Of a DNA stretch of 64,000 bases, positions 57,747 through 64,000 are shown piece by piece. A program made the position numbers and the translations under genes. Within the stretch, counting starts at the first letter, position 1, and the number at the start of each line of letters is the position of its first letter. Source of the stretch: Marinobacterium rhizophilum (GTDB lineage: Bacteria; Pseudomonadota; Gammaproteobacteria; Pseudomonadales; Balneatricaceae). The notes beneath the pieces were generated by a model. The model did no database searches, was not told the origin of the DNA, and saw nothing but the letters and a program-made list of their open reading frames with translations. The stretch covers positions 2,790,001-2,854,000 of the forward strand of contig NZ_CP073347.1 in NCBI RefSeq assembly GCF_024397915.1, in the 5' to 3' direction.

Positions 57747-58068
57747 GACTCACACCTCCCCTGTTAGCAGCTGGGGCAGTATTCTGGCGGGGCCGGAACA
57801 TGCGCAGCATTCTGTTGGTCACGAGGAAACCACCGACGACATTAATGGTTGCCAGGGTCACGGCGATCATCCCCAGCACGGGCACCCATAGACCGTTGCC
57901 ATCGCCGGCGCCGGCGCTGAGCAAGGCCCCCACCAGGGTGATGCCGGAGATGGCATTGCTGCCGGACATCAGCGGCGTATGCAGGGTGGCCGGCACCTTG
58001 GTGATAAGCTCGACGCCCAGAAAGACCGCCAGCACGAAGAGTGAAATTTGCAGTATCAGAATTTCCAT
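57727..58068 (-). CDS. pntAB: NAD(P) transhydrogenase subunit alpha 2
   Basis: A 113-residue membrane protein with three helices, corresponding to the C-terminal membrane part of PntA. The PATLHTPLMSGSNAISGI motif is highly conserved in this family. The alpha subunit is split into two genes here, as in Rhodospirillum and Pseudomonas. Its start shares the ATGA overlap with the pntAA stop. Confidence 0.94.
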   Translation of the reverse strand: MEILILQISLFVLAVFLGVELITKVPATLHTPLMSGSNAISGITLVGALLSAGAGDGNGLWVPVLGMIAVTLATINVVGGFLVTNRMLRMFRPRQNTAPAANRGGVSHESVAG

Positions 58069-59231
58069 CAGGCCACCTCCTTCAGCGCCCGCTCACCAAG
58101 CCCCAGGCGTTCACGCACGCGAGGGGCGCAGATCTCGCCCTGGTGACTCACCAGGGTGTCGGCAACAATTTCATCGTCAAAATCCAGCTGCAGGCGGGCA
58201 TCCGCGTTCAGCAGGTGCAGCAACAGGTTCTCGATATTGCGGCCGTGCATCTGGCTGGCATGCATGGGTACAGTAGCGGCCAGGTTCAACGGCCCCATGA
58301 TGGTGACGCCCTCGACCTGACGGGTTTCCCCGGCCCGGGTGAGTTCACAGTTGCCACCGCGCTCCGCCGCCAGATCCACAATTACGGCACCGGGCTTCAT
58401 CGCCGCCACCATCCCCGCACTGATCAGCACCGGCGCCTGGCTGCCGGGAATCGCCGCCGTGGTAATGACAATATCCTGCTGTGCCAGCACGGCGGTCATC
58501 TGTTCGCGCTGACGGGTCAGAAAATCCGCGTCCTGTGCGGCGGCATAGCCGCCCTGGCCTTCAGCTGCGGCCGTGGGCAGGTCCAGCTCGATGGGTCGCG
58601 CACCGACGGAAATAATCTGCTCACGGGCAGCCGCGCGCACATCATAGGCTTCCACCACGGCCCCCAGGCGCCTGGCGGTGGCCGCCGCCTGCAAGCCGGC
58701 AACACCGGCGCCCATGACAAAGACCCGGGCCGGATTCAGGGTACCGGCTGCAGTCATCATCATCGGGAAAATGCGCGGCGCCGCCTCGGCGGCCAGCAGC
58801 ACCGCCTTGTAACCTGCGATGGTGGCGATGGACGACAGCACATCCATGCTCTGGGCCCGGCTGATGCGCGGCACCAGCTCCAGCGCCAGCAGCGACAGTC
58901 CGCGCTCGGCCAGCGCCTTAAAGCGCGCGCTATCGCTCAACGGGTCCATCAGGGCGATGCACAGCTGACCGGCACAGAATCCGTCCAGATCCTCGTTGCG
59001 GCTGGCATTGACGCACAACAGTACCTCGCTGCCCGCCAGGGCCTCACTGCGCGTCATCACGATGTCGGCGCCGGACTCGATATAGAGCTCATCGGCGAAG
59101 CCGGCCTGTTCACCGGCCCCGGCCTCCACCCGAATATCACAGCCACGGGCACAGAGCGCCGCGACATTGGCCGGTGTCAGCGCTACGCGCCGCTCACCGG
59201 GATACAGATCCTTGAGTACAGATAATTTCAT
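58068..59231 (-). CDS. pntAA: NAD(P) transhydrogenase subunit alpha 1
   Basis: A 387-residue soluble NAD(H)-binding subunit (domain I) related to alanine dehydrogenase. The nucleotide fold is MGAGVAGLQAAATARRLG and the alanine-dehydrogenase-like start is PGERRVALTPANV. It completes the pntAA-pntAB-pntB operon. Located next to the carbamoylase and F420 genes, it could supply NADPH for the F420 reductase (inference). Confidence 0.95.
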   Translation of the reverse strand: MKLSVLKDLYPGERRVALTPANVAALCARGCDIRVEAGAGEQAGFADELYIESGADIVMTRSEALAGSEVLLCVNASRNEDLDGFCAGQLCIALMDPLSDSARFKALAERGLSLLALELVPRISRAQSMDVLSSIATIAGYKAVLLAAEAAPRIFPMMMTAAGTLNPARVFVMGAGVAGLQAAATARRLGAVVEAYDVRAAAREQIISVGARPIELDLPTAAAEGQGGYAAAQDADFLTRQREQMTAVLAQQDIVITTAAIPGSQAPVLISAGMVAAMKPGAVIVDLAAERGGNCELTRAGETRQVEGVTIMGPLNLAATVPMHASQMHGRNIENLLLHLLNADARLQLDFDDEIVADTLVSHQGEICAPRVRERLGLGERALKEVA

Positions 59232-59600
59232 TATTTTTCTCCTGTACGATTGAATAAATATTTAAACAGCGAACGCGGTTTAATTTAACATCAGGATTTT
59301 AAACTCATTAATATTCAGACCAGCGCTTGCATAAAGTTGCGCAACAACTTACCCATACTGCATTTGAATATTTTCAAATAAACATCAACCAGCATTAACC
59401 CCCGACAGCCACACCAGGCCTTAAATACAACTAGAATATGACTGTATTTTTATTTTCGACTCAAAACAGAAGATTTTATCTTTGCAAGGAACCTTTTTTA
59501 TTCGCTTTTACCTTTCACCTTTCACCTTTACCCTTGCCCCTTGCCCCTTGCCCCTTTTACCAATAACTAGTTACTAGTCACCAATCACTTCTTTCAAAAA
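59232..59600. repeat. AT-rich upstream region with low-complexity CTTGCCC/CTTTCAC repeats
   Basis: No gene is supported. The part next to pntAA (59232-59480) is AT-rich and probably holds its promoter. At about 59508-59557 a short-period repeat runs through CCTTTCA units and then CTTGCCC units, followed by the palindromic AACTAGTTACTAGT near 59565-59578. Confidence 0.6.
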
Positions 59601-59601
59601 C

Positions 59602-59624
59602 AACCCGGCACTCCATGCCGGGTT
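59602..59624 (-). terminator. Rho-independent terminator after the carbamoylase gene
   Basis: A perfect nine-base-pair stem AACCCGGCA / TGCCGGGTT with a CTCCA loop, followed on the minus strand by GTTTTTG, 17 bases beyond the carbamoylase stop. Confidence 0.9.
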
Positions 59625-59640
59625 ATCCGCAGCCATTGCT

Positions 59641-60873
59641 TCAGTCGTTGGCGCGCTCCAGCACCGCCTGCAGCAGTACGTTGCAGCCGGCAGCCAGATC
59701 TTCCGCCTTGGCGTTTTCCGCTTCGTTGTGGCTGATGCCGTTCTCGCAGGGCACAAAGACCATGGAGGTCGGTGCCACCCGGGAGATATAGCAGGCATCG
59801 TGACCGGCGCCGCTGACGATATCGCGGTGGCTGTAGCCGAAGCTTTCAGCGGCCTGGCGCACGGAGTTCACGCAGGCGGTGTCGAAGGGCACCGGTGGCG
59901 AATACCAGATCTGCTCGAACTTCATTTCGAGCCCCAGCTCGCCGGACACCCGGTCAGCCAGCTCGCGCAGCGCCTGATCCATGCCCGACAGCACGTCGGC
60001 GTCGGGGTGACGGAAGTCCACGGTAAAGAACACCTGGCCCGGAATGACGTTGCGCGAATTCGGGAAGACCTGCACCAGGCCCACGGTCGCGCAGGCGTTG
60101 GGCTGGTTGTCCATGCCGATGCGATTGACGGCGTCGATCAGGCGCGCAGCCCCCACCAGGGCGTCGCGACGCCGTGTCATGGGGGTGGGGCCGGCGTGGG
60201 ATTCCTGTCCGGTGAGGGTGATTTCGTACCAGCGCTGTCCCTGGGCATCGGTCACCACGCCAATCTGCTTGTCCTCGTCCTCCAGGATCGGCCCCTGCTC
60301 GATATGGGCTTCGAAGAAGGCCTTGAAAGGTCGCCCGCCGACATCGTCAGGGCCTGCATAACCGATGCGTGCCAGTTCCTCGCCCATGGTCTTGCCATCC
60401 AGGTCCGCCCGGCTGAGGCCGTACTCCAGATCGAACACACCGGCAAAGACCCCGGAGGCCACCATGGCTGGCGGAAAGCGCGAGCCTTCCTCGTTGGTCC
60501 AGACCGAGGCCTCGATGGGGGCACGGGTTTCGATACCCTGGTCATTCAGGCTGCGAATCACCTCAAGGCCCGACAGCACGCCATAGATGCCGTCGAATTT
60601 GCCGCCGGTGGGTTGGGTATCCAGGTGGCTGCCCATGACCACCGGCGGCAGGGAATCGTCTGTGCCTGCACGGCGGGCAAAGATGTTGCCCATCTTGTCG
60701 ATGCGAATGCTGCAGCCGGCCTCTTTGCACCAGCGGACAAAGAGGTCACGGCCCTGCTTGTCCAGGTCGGTCAGCGCCAGGCGGCAGACGCCGCCCTTTT
60801 CGGTGCCGCCGATCTCGCCCATCTGCATCAGGCTGTCCCACAGGCGTTGCTGGTTAACGGTTATTTTCTGCAT
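59641..60873 (-). CDS. Zinc-dependent N-carbamoyl amino acid amidohydrolase / beta-ureidopropionase
   Basis: A 410-residue M20-type amidohydrolase of the HyuC/AmaB/allantoate amidohydrolase family. It removes the carbamoyl group from N-carbamoyl amino acids, or from 3-ureidopropionate, releasing ammonia and CO2. The metal site motifs are GSHLDTQPTGGKFDG, TNEEGSRF and SGAGHDA. The ATG at 60873 follows AGAGAG; an upstream in-frame ATG lies in the terminator region and is rejected. It has a terminator on each side, so it is its own transcript between the F420 operon and pntAA. It suits the hydantoinase at 46.7 kb as next step. Confidence 0.9.
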   Translation of the reverse strand: MQKITVNQQRLWDSLMQMGEIGGTEKGGVCRLALTDLDKQGRDLFVRWCKEAGCSIRIDKMGNIFARRAGTDDSLPPVVMGSHLDTQPTGGKFDGIYGVLSGLEVIRSLNDQGIETRAPIEASVWTNEEGSRFPPAMVASGVFAGVFDLEYGLSRADLDGKTMGEELARIGYAGPDDVGGRPFKAFFEAHIEQGPILEDEDKQIGVVTDAQGQRWYEITLTGQESHAGPTPMTRRRDALVGAARLIDAVNRIGMDNQPNACATVGLVQVFPNSRNVIPGQVFFTVDFRHPDADVLSGMDQALRELADRVSGELGLEMKFEQIWYSPPVPFDTACVNSVRQAAESFGYSHRDIVSGAGHDACYISRVAPTSMVFVPCENGISHNEAENAKAEDLAAGCNVLLQAVLERAND

Positions 60874-60935
60874 GTTTAAACTCTCTCTGATCTGAATGCC
60901 GGCACCTGAAACTGTGGCAGGTGCGGTGAAAGAAA

Positions 60936-60955
60936 AGGGGGCCATTTAGCCCCCT
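60936..60955 (-). terminator. Terminator between the F420 operon and the carbamoylase gene
   Basis: A seven-base-pair stem AGGGGGC / GCCCCCT around CATTTA, followed on the minus strand by TTTTC, 29 bases after the LLM oxidoreductase stop codon. Confidence 0.85.
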
Positions 60956-60983
60956 GCGGCTATCTTCCCTTTGCGGCGCTTCG

Positions 60984-61988
60984 TCAGTTCTTGAAGCGCG
61001 GAATAATATGCTCGCCGTACTGGGCGATAATATTTTCCTCGTCGCCGTTATCCAGATAGATATTGAACTGGGTGGTACCGGCTTCTTTCAGGTGTTTTAG
61101 TTTGGCGATATGCTGCTCGGCTTCGCCCAGTACACAGAAGCTCTCGACAATTTCCGGTGTAATGAAGTCCAGGTAGGGGTTATCGCTCTGGCCATGTTTG
61201 GAGTAATCGTAGCCTTTGCGCTTCTCGATATAGTCGGTCAGGCTTTTGGGCACCAGGCCACTGTCGGTACCGTATTTTTCGACGATATCGGCCACATGGT
61301 TGCCCACCATGGCCGGGAACCACTTGGTGGACTCGACGCAGCTGGCCCTGTCGCCGAAATAGGCCGGCGCTGCCGCGATGACCTTGAAGTTCGACATGTC
61401 ACGACCGGCCTCGACCCCGGCGGCGATGGCCTGGTCGGCCAGCCACTTGATCAGCGAGGGTTCGCCGATCTGCAGGATCACGCCATCCCCCACTTCGCCC
61501 GCGGTCTTCAGCGCCATCGGGCCGTAGGCCCCGATATGCACCGGCAGCTCGTAACCCTCGGCCCAGGGAAACTGCACCGGTTCCGGGCATTCCCCATACA
61601 TCACTTCCTCGCCACGGACCATGGCTTTCACCTTGGTGGTGAACTCGGCCACGCGGGCCAGGGTGGCGGGCTTCTTGCCCATCACCCGCACCGAGCTGTC
61701 GCCGCGCCCCAGGCCCACTTCAAAGCGGCCACCGCTCTGCTTGGCCAGGCTGCCGAACAGGCTGGCCGCCAGTGACCAGTCCCTGGCATTGGGGTTGGTG
61801 ACGCAGGGCGCGAACTTGATGCGCGAGGTGTGCTCCATGCACATGGCGATGGCCGGATAGCACTCGCGCCACAGGATATGGGAGTCGTAAAACCAGCAGT
61901 AATCGAAGCCGGCCTCTTCGGCCTGTTTTACCAGGCTGCGGGCACGGTCGTGGCTGACAAAACCTTTAAAGCAGATACCAAATTCCAT
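60984..61988 (-). CDS. F420-dependent LLM-class oxidoreductase
   Basis: A 334-residue TIM-barrel protein of the luciferase-like family, close to the Mer-like F420 enzymes (from memory, the group typified by Colwellia CPS_4043, TIGR03842). The N-terminal EFGICFKGFVSHDRA, the FYDSH region, and the GLGRGDSS loop characteristic of F420-binding members are visible. The ATG at 61988 has an AGGAGAG site. It ends the cofC-cofE-npdG-LLM gene set. It may act on a ring compound in the hydantoin/pyrimidine pathway; the substrate is unknown. Confidence 0.85.
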   Translation of the reverse strand: MEFGICFKGFVSHDRARSLVKQAEEAGFDYCWFYDSHILWRECYPAIAMCMEHTSRIKFAPCVTNPNARDWSLAASLFGSLAKQSGGRFEVGLGRGDSSVRVMGKKPATLARVAEFTTKVKAMVRGEEVMYGECPEPVQFPWAEGYELPVHIGAYGPMALKTAGEVGDGVILQIGEPSLIKWLADQAIAAGVEAGRDMSNFKVIAAAPAYFGDRASCVESTKWFPAMVGNHVADIVEKYGTDSGLVPKSLTDYIEKRKGYDYSKHGQSDNPYLDFITPEIVESFCVLGEAEQHIAKLKHLKEAGTTQFNIYLDNGDEENIIAQYGEHIIPRFKN

Positions 61989-62028
61989 AGTCACTCTCCT
62001 GGGTCTTTGTTTTTATCGAGGATGAAAA

Positions 62029-62700
62029 TTAATGCGCATCCGGCGGGCAAATACGGATACCGGCGTGGCTAAAGGGCACTTTCTTGGAAATATTCAGGCG
62101 GATCAGAATGGGGGTAATGGCCTCGATGCAGCGGGCGCTTTCGGCCGGGCCACAGTTGTAGGCGGCGACATCCAGCTTGCGGATCAGCTCGATAACCTTC
62201 TCCTTGGCCGCCAGGTCGTTGCCGCACACCAGCACATCACAGTTGATGCCGTGATCCAGGTCGTTCAGTACCGTGGCCGAGACGTTGTGCAGTGCACCCA
62301 CCACCGGAATGCCCTCGCCCAGCAGCGCCTGGGCCGCTTCGGTGGCAGAACCGGCCGCCGGCATGTCCACCCGCTTGGGGTCGCCCTGGGCCAGGGGTAC
62401 GGCGATATCGACCAGCACCTTGTCCACCAGCAGATCCCTGATGGACTCGAGGGTGGCGTCATGGGCACTGTAGGGCACCGCCAGGATGACCAGCTCGTCG
62501 GCGGCAATCACGGCGCTGCGGATATCATGACCACTGATCGCGGCGGCACCCGGCTTCAGCAAGGCGCCTAGCTGTGCGGCCGCCTCTGCCGCCCGGGCCG
62601 CTTCGCGCGAGCCTATCGCGACCTCGATGCCGGCGCGGGCAAAGCGCAGCGCCAGACCCCGCCCCTGCGGGCCTGTACCACCCAGTATGGATATTTTCAT
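62029..62700 (-). CDS. npdG: NADPH-dependent F420 reductase
   Basis: A 223-residue protein with the N-terminal NADP-binding fold GGTGPQGRGLALRFARAG and SRE, characteristic of the archaeal Fno/NpdG family that transfers hydride between NADPH and F420. The conserved ILAVPYSAHD segment and a C-terminal dimer helix are present. It starts 107 bases after cofE and is followed 40 bases later by the LLM gene. It would regenerate F420H2 for the LLM enzyme. Confidence 0.88.
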   Translation of the reverse strand: MKISILGGTGPQGRGLALRFARAGIEVAIGSREAARAAEAAAQLGALLKPGAAAISGHDIRSAVIAADELVILAVPYSAHDATLESIRDLLVDKVLVDIAVPLAQGDPKRVDMPAAGSATEAAQALLGEGIPVVGALHNVSATVLNDLDHGINCDVLVCGNDLAAKEKVIELIRKLDVAAYNCGPAESARCIEAITPILIRLNISKKVPFSHAGIRICPPDAH

Positions 62701-62807
62701 CGACTCAGATCCTCTTGTTCTTGTTGTTTCAAATGACTGTCGGTTGCGCTTTTGTCGTTTCAGGAAGCCGTTGCTGCGGCCCGTCCAGGCCTCAGGCCCG
62801 GCGGGGT

Positions 62808-63668
62808 TTAGCGGAACAGGTCCTCCTGCGGCGGGCGCACCAGGTCGCGCGCCGAGCTGTTGTCCGGCGCCCAGTCGATGCCGCGGAACAGGATCGCCGG
62901 GGTCTTGCCGTCCTTGCTCATCAGCAGGCCCGAGGCCGCCGCGAGCTCATCGGCCAGCGCCGGCACCGTGACCGAAAGTTCACGCCCAAAGGCATCGCGC
63001 TCGCCCACCAGGTCGATCTGGCTCGGCACCCTGGCCAGCCCCACCGCCACATTCACCAGCCCCATGCGCCAGGGACGGCCGAAGGTATCGGTAATCACGA
63101 CCCCCAGACGCACGCCACTGGCGCGCTCCAGTACGGCGCAGATTTCCCGCGCGCTGCGGTCCGGGTCTTCGGGCAGCAGGATCACGGTTTCCTCGGCACC
63201 GACATTGGATTCATCCACCGCGGCATTGGCGCAGATAAAGCCCAGCCGGTGCTCGGCAATCAGGGTGCCCTCGAGCTGGCCGGGGCGCTTGAGGGCCCGC
63301 ACCACGCGGCTGGACTCTCCCAGTATCACTTCCACCTTGCGCGGGTCCTTGTTCAGCTCCAGCCCAAGTTCGCGCGCCCTGGCGCCGGGCTGCACATCCG
63401 CCAGCCGTGTAATCCGGCCTTCGGCCTTGGAGACCACCTTGTGGGCGATGACCAGGATGTCACCGTCCTGCAGTACCAGGGCCGCCCGTTCGATGGACTC
63501 CAGCAGCAGCGCGGCCAGGTCATCCCCCGGCGCGATATCCGGGATACCCGGCAACACCTGCATGGAGATGGATTCGGTACGGGCCCCGTCGGCCTGCCGG
63601 ACAGTACTGCCGCCGAAGTCGCCAAACAGCGAAGACGGCTCCGGGGTGTGATGGCTTACAAATTCCAT
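62808..63668 (-). CDS. cofE: Coenzyme F420-0:L-glutamate ligase
   Basis: A 286-residue CofE that adds glutamates to F420-0 using GTP. Motifs include DILVIAHKVVSKAEGR, GFICANAAVDESNV and ITDTFGRPWRMG, the hallmark metal/GTP and substrate segments. It is about the size of single-domain CofE, lacking the C-terminal nitroreductase-like domain of mycobacterial FbiB. Its start overlaps the cofC stop by 13 bases. Confidence 0.92.
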   Translation of the reverse strand: MEFVSHHTPEPSSLFGDFGGSTVRQADGARTESISMQVLPGIPDIAPGDDLAALLLESIERAALVLQDGDILVIAHKVVSKAEGRITRLADVQPGARARELGLELNKDPRKVEVILGESSRVVRALKRPGQLEGTLIAEHRLGFICANAAVDESNVGAEETVILLPEDPDRSAREICAVLERASGVRLGVVITDTFGRPWRMGLVNVAVGLARVPSQIDLVGERDAFGRELSVTVPALADELAAASGLLMSKDGKTPAILFRGIDWAPDNSSARDLVRPPQEDLFR

Positions 63669-64000
63669 AGGGTCACCAGTTCTCGCGACAAATCGCCGCT
63701 GGGTTGATGCATCAGGTTGTGAAGGTCATCCGGGGTATCCAGATCGAACCGCATGTGCTCGAAGTGCAGCAGCTGGCACGGCAGCGAACGCCGCCGCGCC
63801 GACGCCTGGTGCGCTTCGCTGGAGCGCTCACCAAAACTGAACGGCAGCACATCCGGCGGCGTGGTCAGCAACGCATTGGTACCGGCATCGCTGGCCGGGC
63901 AGATCAGCACCGACGGGACGGCTCTGGGCTGGCCAAGCAGGCAGCCAAACTCGGCCGCATCGAGGCGGGCAATGTCCGCCGGCACCAGCAGCTGGGAATC
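63656..64000 (-). CDS. cofC: 2-phospho-L-lactate guanylyltransferase, 5' part outside window
   Basis: The C-terminal 114 residues of a CofC/FbiD nucleotidyltransferase, which activates phospholactate (or PEP/3-phosphoglycerate) with GTP for F420 synthesis. The visible start LLVPADIARLD is the family's metal-site region, followed by CPASDAGTNALLTTPP, PFSFG, and the FDLDTPDDL end motif. The frame is open to the window edge, so the start lies outside; a GTG at 63985 is an internal codon. cofD and fbiC (cofG/cofH) are expected nearby beyond the edge. Confidence 0.9.
   Translation of the reverse strand, partial: DSQLLVPADIARLDAAEFGCLLGQPRAVPSVLICPASDAGTNALLTTPPDVLPFSFGERSSEAHQASARRRSLPCQLLHFEHMRFDLDTPDDLHNLMHQPSGDLSRELVTLWNL

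Overview
The window is about 64 kb of GC-rich chromosomal DNA, probably from an aerobic marine gammaproteobacterium of the Oceanospirillales type. This placement is inferred from the mix of TRAP transporters, aromatic-compound catabolism, a caa3-type oxidase and a proton-translocating transhydrogenase; there is no rRNA, tRNA or phage gene to anchor it. Nearly all genes belong to uptake and catabolic modules with local regulators.

Layout. 0-8 kb: pcaB (cut by the window edge), an AEC transporter, a GntR regulator, and a quinate/shikimate-type module (NAD-type AroE homologue, DctPQM TRAP transporter, type II dehydroquinase). 8-10 kb: a cNMP-binding protein and folE. 10-14 kb: mmsA and an omega-amino-acid aminotransferase with a divergent LysR regulator, suited to beta-alanine catabolism. 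14-17 kb: YeeE/YedE transporter, DUF302 protein, porin. 17.7-22.4 kb: ABC importer, MocA-like protein and NicC-like monooxygenase. 22.6-28 kb: TAXI-TRAP transporter, a cytoplasmic sulfatase and a LysR regulator. 28-30 kb: aspA. 30-42.4 kb: one 13-gene minus-strand operon with a Rieske oxygenase, dihydrodiol-type dehydrogenase, extradiol-type dioxygenase, hydrolase, aspartate dehydrogenase, aldehyde dehydrogenase and ThDP decarboxylase. 43.7-48.7 kb: IclR regulator, NCS1 permease, dihydropyrimidinase/hydantoinase, small DMT transporter. 49.9-54.8 kb: a caa3-type cytochrome oxidase. 56.3-59.2 kb: pntAA-pntAB-pntB. 59.6-64 kb: a carbamoylase/ureidopropionase and a coenzyme F420 operon (cofC-cofE-npdG-LLM oxidoreductase).

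The most unusual signal is not a gene. Five unrelated genes (mmsA, a sulfatase gene, an iclR gene, the cox subunit IV gene and pntB) are each followed immediately by one to five partial copies of their own 3' end. Two further genes (aroE and the ThDP decarboxylase gene) are followed by other tandem arrays. In the pntB and mmsA arrays the copies differ from the real gene mostly at synonymous positions. That suggests they evolved as working coding ends before becoming silent downstream copies. Where a terminator is visible (mmsA, ThDP gene) the array lies between the stop codon and the terminator. This looks like an undescribed process that replaces or copies gene tails, and it deserves a genome-wide search.

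Metabolic links (inference): the NCS1 permease, hydantoinase and carbamoylase would yield carbamoyl-derived amino acids such as beta-alanine, which the aminotransferase and MmsA could take to acetyl-CoA. The F420 operon beside the carbamoylase may supply a reductive or oxidative step for the same ring compounds, with the transhydrogenase supplying NADPH.
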